Of a stretch of DNA of 64,000 nt, positions 10,701 through 17,361 are shown one piece after another. The stretch's first letter is position 1. The number at the start of each line of letters is the position of its first letter. Under the pieces are notes generated by a model, which made no database searches, was not told the DNA's origin, and saw nothing but the letters and a program-made list of their open reading frames with translations. The stretch spans positions 1 to 64,000 of the forward strand of contig JBFLYK010000020.1 of assembly GCA_040756995.1 (NCBI GenBank). Direction: 5' to 3'. The stretch comes from BP-133 sp040756995 (GTDB lineage Bacteria > Actinomycetota > Acidimicrobiia > IMCC26256 > BP-133). The position numbers and the translations under genes were made by a program.

Positions 10701-11149
10701 GCCACCGCCTCGTTGCCCGAGGCGGTGAACACCCCCGCCTTGAGGCTGACGATGACCAACTCGGCGGCACCGTCCGGCGCCCGTAGCACCGGGGCCAGCT
10801 CCGGGGCGGTGGCCGCCGTCTGCACCGCCTTGACGTGCTCCGCCGCCGTGGGCGACGCCAGAAATGCCGCCAGCGAGCCAACATAGGCCCGGTCCGGTTC
10901 GGCCAGACCGCCCGGGCGGGCCAGGACCAGCACCGCTGGATCCCGGGTGGGGTCGTCCGGGAATTCGCGGCGCAACAAGTCGTCGGCCCGACCCGACGGC
11001 GCTGAGTCCGGCACGAAGGCCGTCTGATCGGCCGTGCCGAGCTCACTCAGCGATGGCGCCGCCAAGGAGATCCACACCGTCGCGGCGACCCACACCGCCA
11101 CCACCACGGCGGGCCGGCGATCCACGAAACGGGCCAAGCGGGCGAACAT
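7799..11149 (-). CDS. MMPL/RND-superfamily membrane transporter with extra C-terminal extracytoplasmic domain
   Basis: A 1116-residue inner-membrane exporter of the MMPL (mycobacterial membrane protein large) type. Two halves each have one leading helix, a large periplasmic loop and a bundle of about five further helices (about 1-380 and 400-790). The characteristic MVVMAFGAGTDYALFVISR is in half one and LVALGADYNIFIAGR in half two. Family members export lipids or lipid-like compounds using proton flow. Unusually, after the last helix a Pro/Thr/Ala-rich linker (about 800-910) leads to a roughly 200-residue beta-rich domain containing two Cys, presumably outside the cytoplasmic membrane. ATG at 11149 overlaps the TGA of tetR by one base (TGATG), so the pair forms an operon and the regulator probably controls this transporter. 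Confidence 0.92.
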   Translation of the reverse strand: MFARLARFVDRRPAVVVAVWVAATVWISLAAPSLSELGTADQTAFVPDSAPSGRADDLLRREFPDDPTRDPAVLVLARPGGLAEPDRAYVGSLAAFLASPTAAEHVKAVQTAATAPELAPVLRAPDGAAELVIVSLKAGVFTASGNEAVAFLRGHLAATAPAGLEHHVTGLAALASDQADATLEAFDRTAVATVLLVLVILVLVYRSALAPLISLVSIGCAFLVARGLSGFLAEAGVEVASLVETFMVVMAFGAGTDYALFVISRFRELRSDPAGLRRALQGASTAVGPVISASAATVIIGFFAFLAGELGLFRSFGPVLGLAIAVTLAAGLTLTPALLRLAGAATFWPSGNGRHHLGERARWERVAAVVARRPAAVLAAGTLVLAVPAAGVTAMHQSFDIPSELPPDAGARQGFEALARHYPAGLLAPIFLVVSTDGSILAGRRLEAIDRLTDALRHVPGVAEVRSITQPAGVPLTAQTISRLTGGSADLKALGLDPDQVDVTPLVNALASERGLRIDAGILAAYPPLRDRLGFFLGPQEHTTRIVVALDGSPYARRALQVVRELDDRAAAELAGGPLAGARLAVAGPSAFFADIEDLAGQDLRTVGALAVGAVLVILAVLLRSVVAPLYLLASVLLSLLAAMGISVAVFQGILGQPGLAFWLPPFLFVILVALGADYNIFIAGRIREELDAGRSVQEAAQHGLVLTGGTITSAGFILAGTFAALLLTPIPSVRQIGFGVGVGILLDTFVVRTLLVPAATMLLGRYAFWPSTAPVGDPGRRRVAVGLSGAGIAVLAATLVGVGLSGRPEAPVVRVAAGSEGEAAASIDGRGATPTSTAPPAAGHGGPTATAGPAEAPDAAVGGNPPARPTTTRPSAPSTTGQATTSTVTTRPPAPAAGSATTAPSPASTAPGAGPTPSDRVAVPALGGWRYRAEGTRKIGLAGSTQPFNEETTTQVSRVGGDDHTPELRLLTESGSGTVDERRRYGPAAVELLALRVSSAGLAYGGTFTPPQLLLRWPTRIGDTWTSHWTTDDTRGSTTAKVVEERTVTVAGRTLRCYLVDRNTTFSGAVEGTQHQRSCWSRDLGMVADDQQEFQGTYQGVRFEGRAHLTLLSTP

Positions 11150-11730
11150 CAGCGTTCCTCCAGCCCGCCGAACACCACATCGAGCACGACGGAGGCCACC
11201 CCGTCTTCGTCCAAGCCCGCATCGAGCAGCAACGACTGGAGCGCGGCCACGGTCACCGCCCCGAACACCGCCGCCGCCACCCGCACCGGATCGGCGACCG
11301 GCCGCAACGACCCGTCCGCCGCGCCTTCCGCCAGCAGGTCGAGGACCGGGCCGTGAAACCCCTCCATGATCCCCGCCGCGATCTCACCCAGATGCCCGGC
11401 CCGGCCCAGGTCGGCGAGCAGCACCCGGCACGCCGCCGGCCGTCGCCCCATCGACGCCAGCAACGCCCGGACGACCAGTTCCAGCCGTCGGCGGGCGTCC
11501 CCCGGCTCCTTCACCGCTCCGGCTACCGCTTCCGCCACCTCGACGAGCGTCGACCGAAGCAGCCACTCCAGCACCTCTTCCTTGCCGGCGAAGTGGTAGT
11601 AGAGCGTCGCCCGGGGCACGCCGGTGGCAGCCGAGAGATCCTCCATGCGGGTGTGGTCGTAGCCCTGCCGGGCGAACACCGCCGCGATGGTCTCCTCCGC
11701 CTCCGCCAGCCACCGGGGAACTGCTCGCAC
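11149..11730 (-). CDS. TetR-family transcriptional regulator (of the MMPL operon)
   Basis: A 193-residue regulator with an N-terminal TetR helix-turn-helix (TRMEDLSAATGVPRATLYYHF, about 32-52) and an all-helical ligand domain. GTG at 11730 is chosen because AGGGAGG lies five bases upstream. With this start the protein has exactly the length of the paralogue at 37384-37965 and aligns with it end to end. It is translationally coupled to the MMPL transporter. Two palindromes in its upstream region (11797-11815 and 11860-11875) are candidate operators. The likely ligand is hydrophobic, but this is not visible in the sequence. Confidence 0.9.
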   Translation of the reverse strand: MRAVPRWLAEAEETIAAVFARQGYDHTRMEDLSAATGVPRATLYYHFAGKEEVLEWLLRSTLVEVAEAVAGAVKEPGDARRRLELVVRALLASMGRRPAACRVLLADLGRAGHLGEIAAGIMEGFHGPVLDLLAEGAADGSLRPVADPVRVAAAVFGAVTVAALQSLLLDAGLDEDGVASVVLDVVFGGLEER

Positions 11731-11796
11731 CGTCACCTCCCTCCCGCTATCCCACCGACCGGCGCCGGCACGCCGCGCCAGCTGACGCGCACTGGA

Positions 11797-11815
11797 TTTA
11801 GACACAGTATCTAAA
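11797..11815. promoter_or_regulatory. Palindromic operator candidate TTTAGA-N7-TCTAAA
   Basis: Perfect 6-bp arms around seven bases, flanked by GG and CC, in the AT-rich gap between the divergent tetR (start 11730) and the small gene at 11918. Size and position fit a TetR-type operator. Confidence 0.5.
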
Positions 11816-11859
11816 CCAGCCATCGGGAGAAAGGAGCATTCGTTGACCAGCCGACGCCG

Positions 11860-11875
11860 TTCAACGTATGTTGAA
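11860..11875. promoter_or_regulatory. Palindromic operator candidate TTCAAC-N4-GTTGAA
   Basis: Perfect 6-bp arms with spacer GTAT, 130 bp upstream of the tetR start and 43 bp before the divergent small gene. The same arms and spacing recur at 38154-38169 upstream of the paralogous tetR. Confidence 0.55.
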
Positions 11876-11917
11876 TTTGTACTATGACTCCAACCCCCTT
11901 CGCCCGGGAGGATCACC

Positions 11918-12169
11918 ATGACCAAGCGGCGTTCACTCCGCACCGGCGTGCTTGACTGGTGGCAGACCGTCATCGACGAGACGAAGAGCCTGGTCGATGA
12001 CGGCATCGGCCGGTTGCGGGATGATGACGATGAGCAGACATTGGCCAGCGAGGTGGCCGAACTCAAGCAGTCGCTCGCCATGCTGAACGCCAAGCTGGAC
12101 AGCCTCGGCGCCGGTTCTTCGCCCGGACGAGCGAGCGCTGACCCCACCCGGCGACGTGCCGAAGGCTGA
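11918..12169 (+). CDS. Small coiled-coil protein, paralogue of 12811-13104
   Basis: An 83-residue protein of unknown function. It begins MTKRRSLRTG, then LDWWQTVIDETKSLVDD, then a long acidic helix with heptad character, and ends in a disordered Arg/Pro tail. GGGAGG six bases before ATG makes the start secure. The N-terminal 50 residues align with the gene at 12811-13104 (RRS-RT, WW-TV, ET--L). The size and helical nature recall granule- or membrane-associated small proteins such as phasins, but I see no diagnostic motif. It is divergent from the tetR-MMPL operon and shares its operator region. Confidence 0.7.
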   Translation: MTKRRSLRTGVLDWWQTVIDETKSLVDDGIGRLRDDDDEQTLASEVAELKQSLAMLNAKLDSLGAGSSPGRASADPTRRRAEG

Positions 12170-12402
12170 GCCGACTGCGCCTGCGGGCCAGGCCGGCCCC
12201 CTGCTCGAGGACGCTTCCCCGGCGGCCCGTCGGATGGCCGTCACCGTCGGGGTTTTCGCCAGGCACGGACTCGGCTCCTCGCCCGAGCGGGTCGCCCGCC
12301 CCCGGGACGCCCGGGACGGGCGGCGGCGGGCGAGCTGCGGCACGCCTTCGAGGAGCTGGGGCCCACCTACGTGAAGCTGGGCCAGCTCATCGCCTCGAGG
12401 CG
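12156..12402 (+). pseudogene. Truncated UbiB/ABC1-like kinase fragment
   Basis: The N-terminal remnant of an ABC1/UbiB atypical-kinase gene. From GTG 12156 the frame reads to about 12320. A +1 shift then gives ELRHAFEELGPTYVKLGQLI and ASR, the family hallmark preceding the kinase core. Everything after that is lost. The sequence ends inside a perfect palindrome (CGCCTCGAGGCG, 12391-12402), where it abuts a tetR remnant on the other strand. So there is both a frameshift and a deletion junction. Confidence 0.65.
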
Positions 12403-12734
12403 GCGGGCGGTGCCCCGCCCCGCTGCGGCCTCGGCCACTGCCTCTCCAACCGCACTGAGCGCGGAACGCAGCAGCCAGGCCAGGATCGCTTCCTTGCCGC
12501 TGAAGTGGTAATACAGCGTCGCCTTGGGCGCTCCGGTCGCTTCGGCCAGATCCTCCATGCGGGTCTCGTCATAGCCGCGCTCAGCGATGGTCTCGGCCCG
12601 ATGACCGTTTCACTGATCGTGATGGCGGCAGGCAGCGTGGGTACGAGCGTCCCTCCAAGACCATGGGCGCGATAGCGAGTCAGTGTACGGCCGAGTCGCG
12701 CCGCCGAGGATGCTTCCTTGAACCGGTGGACCAT
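12391..12734 (-). pseudogene. Truncated TetR-family regulator
   Basis: The N-terminal half of a regulator nearly identical in its DNA-binding domain to the one at 37384-37965 (MEDLAEATGAPKATLYYHFS, then LAWLLRSALSAVGEAVAEAA). It stops after GRGTARRLEA at the palindromic junction near 12391, and the ligand domain is missing. Upstream, homology continues through LPAAI, but a one-base shift before AETIAERGYDETR breaks the frame, and the start codon used by the intact copy is not preserved. It is a non-functional duplicate. Confidence 0.7.
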
Positions 12735-12810
12735 CGTGCAATCGGGTAGATGGTCAAACCGGAGATGTCAGACGGGCCGCCGGCGACACGCCCGCCCTCC
12801 GCCACAACCT

Positions 12811-13104
12811 ATGGTGACCAACGACTCCGTGTTCGATGAAGATGACGTTCCGAGCGACTCCGCAGGCCCGCCCGTGACACGACGCCGATCAACGCGCACC
12901 GAGTCAGTGAACTGGTGGCGCACGGTCCTCAAGGAGACGAGTGGGTTGATCCGCAATGATCTCGAGCGACGCCGCCGGGCCGAGGCCGCCGCATGGGCGG
13001 AGCAGCTTGCCACGCTGCGGGAGATGTTCAGCGGGACCGAAAGCTGGGGTGGCGGCAACGTCCACCTGGCCCGCGGCGAGGATGAGCGGAGGCAGCGCTG
13101 GTGA
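12811..13104 (+). CDS. Small coiled-coil protein, paralogue of 11918-12169
   Basis: Unknown 97-residue protein. Residues 22 onward (TRRRSTRTESVNWWRTVLKE) align with the start of the gene at 11918, so the GTG at 12874 is an alternative start; no good ribosome-binding site precedes either. An Arg/Glu/Ala-rich helix follows. Two diverged copies flanking UbiB and tetR debris suggest a local duplication followed by decay of the genes between. It converges on the gene at 13187. Confidence 0.55.
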   Translation: MVTNDSVFDEDDVPSDSAGPPVTRRRSTRTESVNWWRTVLKETSGLIRNDLERRRRAEAAAWAEQLATLREMFSGTESWGGGNVHLARGEDERRQRW

Positions 13105-13186
13105 TGGTGTCTGCCGTATCCGTAGCGCCGTTTCGCCGACCTGGCGTTGACCGAGCGGCTCACGGCGACCGCCCGCGTTCGGCCGC

Positions 13187-13546
13187 CTACCACCTCCGCT
13201 CGCGCCGACGACGCCCGGGCCGGCGCCGCCGGCCATGTCGGCGGCCCGTATCCTCGAGGCGGTTCAACGCCTCGACCGCCGCGCTGATCACCGTATTGAG
13301 GTCTTCCTCCGACGTGCCGTCGAGGAGAGCGACGAGGGTCTCGATCCGCTCCTCCTCGTCTTCCCCGAGAACTTCGGGGATCCGCCCGTGGATCGATGAT
13401 TGGAACGTCAGCAACCCGTGGCGCAACGCCCGTGGCGGGATCTTGACCACCGGCCGGGCCACGGTCGCCACGTCGACCAGCTCGGCGACCGTCCGCCCGG
13501 TCAGATCGACGATGGCGAGTCCCAACCTGAGGCTGCTCCCGACCAT
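13187..13546 (-). CDS. Conserved-looking hypothetical protein
   Basis: A 119-residue soluble protein I do not recognise. ATG 13546 gives MVGSSLRLGLAIVDLTGRTV, then a mixed alpha/beta N-terminus and a helical acidic middle (GEDEEERIETLVALLDGTSE, then NTVISAAVEALNRLED). The C-terminal tail is very Arg-rich and could bind nucleic acid or polyanion. The balanced composition and codon pattern argue for a real gene. The phasin-like neighbours at 11918 and 12811 may be functionally related, but that is only proximity. Confidence 0.55.
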   Translation of the reverse strand: MVGSSLRLGLAIVDLTGRTVAELVDVATVARPVVKIPPRALRHGLLTFQSSIHGRIPEVLGEDEEERIETLVALLDGTSEEDLNTVISAAVEALNRLEDTGRRHGRRRRPGRRRRERRW

Positions 13547-13960
13547 CGCTTCGCCCCCGTCCGATCTACGGTGAAGATAGCCGAGCCACCGGGCAGAGCG
13601 GCGCTGTACCGAGCCGACGTCGCTCCAGGTTTGCGATGGATAGCCTCCCATCGGGTCTCAATTCAAGGCCTTGTTTGGACAGCGACTTCAGATTTAGGGT
13701 AGCGCCAATGCGGCGGGAGACCGATGGAGGCTCGCGGTAGCTGAGCTGATGCCAATCTTGGTAACGCCCGACCGCCGGTGCTTCCTCGAGGACGCTCCGC
13801 CTCTGAGGGCCCCCACCTCACCGGCATGGTGGCCGCCATCCTTCCACGACTTCACCGCGCGGCATTCCTGCGTCCCAGCTGGTGCACGGGCCTCGCCGCT
13901 ACGACCGAGCCGGCAGGCACGACCAAGGCCAGGCTTCACCGGGCCGATCGAGGGAACTTC
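13547..13960. other. Intergenic, nothing recognised
   Basis: No supported gene in 414 bp. It separates the unknown minus-strand gene from the SCP2-like gene and should hold both promoters. I found no clear -35/-10 pair. Confidence 0.4.
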
Positions 13961-14347
13961 ATGCCTCAGTACTTATCGCAAGAGTGGCTGGACCAGTTCG
14001 TGAAGATGTCGGCCGATCAGCCAATCCGGCCTGGGGTGACAGTCAAGGTCCAGTACAAAATCACCGACGGCCCCGCGGGGGACATCGATTACTACTGGAT
14101 CGTCGACGGCGGCAGGATCGTCGACGCCAAGCGCGGCACGATCGGCGATTCGGACTTCGCCATGACGAGCTCGTATGACGACCAGGCGAAGATGCAGCGG
14201 GGTGAGCTCGACCCCACCGCCGCCTTCATGAAGGGCAAGCTCAAGGTGTGCGGCGACGTAGCCAAGCTCCTGTCGCTGCTGCCGATCACCAGCTCGCCGG
14301 AATGGAAGTCGCTCCAAGACGAGATGGCCGCCATCACGGAGTATTGA
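13961..14347 (+). CDS. SCP2 sterol-binding-domain-like protein
   Basis: A 128-residue protein matching the SCP2 fold: a beta-sheet core with YKITDGPAGDIDYYWIVDGG, a middle with SYDDQAKMQRGELDPTAAFM, and the typical GKLKVCGDVAKLLSLLPI segment near the C-terminus. SCP2 domains bind fatty acyl-CoAs or sterols in a hydrophobic tunnel and are common beside actinobacterial lipid-catabolism genes. AGGGA before ATG 13961 supports this start. A hairpin directly follows the stop. Confidence 0.8.
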   Translation: MPQYLSQEWLDQFVKMSADQPIRPGVTVKVQYKITDGPAGDIDYYWIVDGGRIVDAKRGTIGDSDFAMTSSYDDQAKMQRGELDPTAAFMKGKLKVCGDVAKLLSLLPITSSPEWKSLQDEMAAITEY

Positions 14348-14365
14348 GGCGACGCTGGCGTCGCC
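14348..14365 (+). terminator. Hairpin directly after the SCP2 gene
   Basis: Perfect inverted repeat with arms GGCGACG and CGTCGCC around CTGG, starting at the first base after the stop. There is no T-run, as is common in GC-rich actinobacteria, so termination is likely but not proven. Confidence 0.5.
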
Positions 14366-14702
14366 CTGGCTGCGCCCCTCACACCCGACGCTGGACCGTT
14401 GTCCCGGCCCATCGGGTCGACCTGTTCTCCATGCGACGCGGCCTGCCAGTCCCGTCAACGACTCGACATCGCCGGGTGTCTGGATGATCTACTTCGAGCC
14501 TGCATGGTGCAGGCATTCTTCCCCGGGGCTGTGGCCGTCCCCGCCGCCGGAAGGCCTCGGCCGGGCGTCTACGCTGCAGAATTCCTCAGTCGTGGCCGCC
14601 CGGTCGCCCGGCTCGGTTCCCCCTGCCGGTGCGACCGGCGGGCGGGCGGGGGCAAGACCGGAAGGGGCTCGCGGCGGTCCGGCTGAGGGCAAAGCTGCTA
14701 CG
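14366..14702. other. Intergenic up to the IS21 insertion
   Basis: 337 bp without a supported gene. Its last five bases, CTACG (14698-14702), are the left copy of the target duplication of the insertion sequence. Confidence 0.5.
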
Positions 14703-14752
14703 TGTCAATGGCCAGGTTGAAGTCCCCACTGGTGGCCAGGTAGAAGTCCCCA
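14703..14752. repeat. Left terminal inverted repeat of the IS21 element
   Basis: Contains two copies of GGCCAGGT-GAAGTCCCCA (14710-14728 and 14734-14752), inverted relative to the copies at the right end. Confidence 0.85.
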
Positions 14753-14763
14753 CCCCCGGGTGA

Positions 14764-15546
14764 TCAGTTGTTGTCGGGTCGGGGTAGGTGTCCTCCTTTC
14801 TGGCGGGCTTCTTTCATGCGAAACGATTCGCCTTGGGTGACGAGGACCACGCTGTGGTGGAGCAGGCGATCGAGGATGGCGACGGCGGTGGAGTGCTCCG
14901 GCAGGAAGTGGCCCCAGTCCTCGAAGGGATGGTGGGAGGCGACGCCGATGGCTCGTCGTTCGTAGGCGGCGGCGACGAAGCGGAAGAGGAGCTGGGTGCC
15001 GGTGGCGTCGAGCGGGGCGAATCCGAGTTCATCGATCGTGACGAGATCGGCCCGGAGGATCCCGTCGATGATCCGGCCGACGGTGTTGTCGGCGATTCCC
15101 CGGTAGAGGAGTTCGATGAGTTCGTCGGCTTTGAAGTAGCGGACGCGGTAGCCGGCGTCGACGGCGCTGGCCCCGAGGGCAACCAGGAGGTGCGACTTGC
15201 CGGTGCCAGACGGCCCGACCAGACACAGCGTCTCTTTGGCTCGGATCCATTCGAGCGAGACGAGGTAGTCGAACGTGGCCGGCGGGACCGACGAGGCCGC
15301 CAGGTCGAACTCGTCGAGGGACTTGACAACGGGGAAGTTGGCCTGGCGCAGCCGGTTGCGCCGGTTGGCTTCATCCCGGGCGACAATCTCGGCCTCGATG
15401 AGGGTGCGGAGCAGTTCCTCGGGCGCCCAACGCTGAACCTTGGCGGTGGCCATGACCTCAGGGGCCATGGCTCGAATGGCGGCCAGCTTCAAGCGGCGCA
15501 GCCCCGCTTCCAGGTCGGCGTCCAGCGCCGGGGCGGGAGCACTCAT
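14764..15546 (-). CDS. istB: IS21 helper ATPase IstB
   Basis: A 260-residue AAA+ ATPase related to DnaC, needed with IstA for IS21 transposition. Walker A is GPSGTGKSHLL (about 115) and Walker B is VTIDELGF. The N-terminal helical region interacts with the transposase in the family. The ATG overlaps the istA stop (15543-15546), giving translational coupling. Full length for the family, with no internal stop. Confidence 0.96.
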   Translation of the reverse strand: MSAPAPALDADLEAGLRRLKLAAIRAMAPEVMATAKVQRWAPEELLRTLIEAEIVARDEANRRNRLRQANFPVVKSLDEFDLAASSVPPATFDYLVSLEWIRAKETLCLVGPSGTGKSHLLVALGASAVDAGYRVRYFKADELIELLYRGIADNTVGRIIDGILRADLVTIDELGFAPLDATGTQLLFRFVAAAYERRAIGVASHHPFEDWGHFLPEHSTAVAILDRLLHHSVVLVTQGESFRMKEARQKGGHLPRPDNN

Positions 15547-17012
15547 CGTGTCGCCTCCAGCCGCTCGAGTCGGTAGTCATCGAGAGAGCGGACCGGGACG
15601 GCCGGCAGGTTGACCACGAGCGCCTCGCCTTGCGACCGGGGCTCGGGGGCCCCGGGCCCGGCAGCGAGAATGGCCCGGACGTCAGCGGCTCGGAAGCGGC
15701 GGAAGGCGACCGCTCGTTCCAGCGCACCGCAGAGCTGGTTGCGCCCCCAGTCATGTTCGAGAGCGACGATCGCCTCAAGCTCGGCAGCCAGCCGCGGGGT
15801 GCCGGCGACAGCGGCGGCCCGCAGGAACCGCTCGGCGACCTCGCCCAGACCGAGGAAGGCTCGCTCGGCGGCGGAGCGAGGCCGGACCTGGCGCGCCGGG
15901 CGGACACGCCGACCGCCGTAGTGGTCGTCCATGATGGAGCACTCGCCGGGAGCGACCAGCCGGTGGCGGGCGATCTCCTCAGCGCCCAACAGGACGATGA
16001 CTTCCGTCTCGGCGGCGATGACCTCGACGTGGCGACCGACCAGCTCGACGGGGACCGAGTAGCGAGCCGACCCGATCCGCACGCAGGACAGCCTGTCGAC
16101 CTTGCGCAGCACGCCTCGCCGCAGTGGGGCTCGGAGCTGGGGCAGTGGACGGAGCGCTTGGCGTTCCTGCACCAGTCGTTCGGCTGGGACGGCGGCGATC
16201 TCGGAGTGCATCTGGCCATTCACCTCCTCGCACCAGGCGATGGCCGCCTGGTTGGCTTCCTCGACGCTGGCCCAGCCGCCGGCCGGCACCACCAGGTCGT
16301 CGGCGGCGTAGCCGACCAGGCGCTCCACGACGCCTTTCGAGGGGGCGTCGTAGCTCTCGCAGAAGTCGGGCCGGAAGCCGAAGTGGGTGGCGAAGCGGAC
16401 GTAGTCCGGGTGAGGGACGACCACGTTGGCCACCACCGACGCCTTGAGGCAGCCCATCCGATCGGTGAGCACGATCGCGGGAACGCCGCCGAGGCCCTCC
16501 AGACACTCGCCCAGCAGCCGCAGCGTCGTTTCCCGGCGCTGATCACCGGCGAAGCGGACCCACCGCCACCGGCTCCACGGTGCGATGGCGCAGAACATCT
16601 GCAGACCGGCCTTGGTGCTCCAGTCGATGACGAGGTGTTCACCGATCGACGGCCGCCACGGTTGGAACACCCGCCGTTGCCGACGCCAGCGTGCCTTCGC
16701 TTGGGCCACCGCTCGCCGGAAGTTGCGAGCCGATCCCGCGTATCCGGCCGCTCGGGCCGCTGGCAACAACCGCTTGGCCGAGATCCGCCCGTCGGTGGCC
16801 CGGACCTTGGCCGCGATCAGCTCCTGGACCGGGTCGGTGTTCTTGGTTCTCGGCGGCCGGAGCCGAGGCTGCCCGAGGGTCCCGGCCTTCCACTGCTCGA
16901 CTACCCGCCGCACCGTCTTGTGCGTCGTCCCGCAGCGCTCGGCCGCCGCCCGAAACGTGCCGAGCTCCAGATAGGCGTCCACGATGTACATCCGCTCCTC
17001 CGCAGATTTCAC
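15543..17012 (-). CDS. istA: IS21 transposase IstA
   Basis: A 489-residue DDE transposase. The N-terminal HTH (ERCGTTHKTVRRVVEQW) binds the terminal repeats. The catalytic triad is visible as D in VIDWST, D in LTDRMG and E in KGVVERLVGY, and a C-terminal beta-barrel-like region follows. GTG 17012 is chosen because GGAGG lies seven bases upstream; a longer frame to 17078 has no such site. Intact and therefore potentially active. Confidence 0.96.
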   Translation of the reverse strand: MKSAEERMYIVDAYLELGTFRAAAERCGTTHKTVRRVVEQWKAGTLGQPRLRPPRTKNTDPVQELIAAKVRATDGRISAKRLLPAARAAGYAGSARNFRRAVAQAKARWRRQRRVFQPWRPSIGEHLVIDWSTKAGLQMFCAIAPWSRWRWVRFAGDQRRETTLRLLGECLEGLGGVPAIVLTDRMGCLKASVVANVVVPHPDYVRFATHFGFRPDFCESYDAPSKGVVERLVGYAADDLVVPAGGWASVEEANQAAIAWCEEVNGQMHSEIAAVPAERLVQERQALRPLPQLRAPLRRGVLRKVDRLSCVRIGSARYSVPVELVGRHVEVIAAETEVIVLLGAEEIARHRLVAPGECSIMDDHYGGRRVRPARQVRPRSAAERAFLGLGEVAERFLRAAAVAGTPRLAAELEAIVALEHDWGRNQLCGALERAVAFRRFRAADVRAILAAGPGAPEPRSQGEALVVNLPAVPVRSLDDYRLERLEATR

Positions 17013-17106
17013 TGGTGTGCCTCCGGGGTGGTCCTCGGTGGTGGGTTGGCACCAACCACCGAAACCACCCCGGAGCACCGACCAGGTGGATTTCAGGATG
17101 CGGGGA

Positions 17107-17180
17107 TGGGGACCTCGACGTGGCCGCCAGTGGGGACTTTCAGTTGGCCACTACTGGGGACTTTGACATGGCCACGGACA
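17107..17180. repeat. Right terminal inverted repeat of the IS21 element
   Basis: Three units of the form TGGGGAC(N)GGCC at 17107-17125, 17131-17149 and 17155-17173, then CACGGACA ending at 17180. The outer two match the left end in inverted orientation. Confidence 0.85.
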
Positions 17181-17361
17181 CTACGTGAGCAGCGGTTTAG
17201 CATCGGTGCGGAGGTGGGCACCCATCTCTTAGTCCTGGGTGCTGCGGTCGATGCGCGCCGATCAACGCTCGATGCTTGTGCCGTAAGAGCCCACCTCTCC
17301 GCCGAGGCACGCTGCTCTGCCGCTCCGCGTCTGGCCCGTCAATCGAGAATGGAGGTTCGCC

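Larger units (their letters stand above)
14703..17180 (-). mobile_element. Complete IS21-family insertion sequence
   Basis: A 2478-bp element bounded by TGTC...GACA ends and flanked by a 5-bp direct repeat CTACG (14698-14702 and 17181-17185). IS21 elements duplicate 4-8 bp of target. It carries istA and istB with a 4-bp overlap, both intact. The subterminal regions hold repeated GGCC(N)AAGTCCCCA-type units, as in IS21 transposase-binding sites. Intact genes and a perfect target duplication point to a recent insertion. Confidence 0.93.

Noticed and set aside
8255..10786. 843-codon plus-strand frame opposite the MMPL gene
   Set aside because: Gly/Asp/Gln/Arg-rich shadow of a high-GC gene; no domain, and the opposite strand encodes an unmistakable transporter.
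14399..14686. 95-codon plus-strand frame left of the IS21 element
   Set aside because: Cys/Arg/Gly-rich composition without domain or ribosome-binding site.
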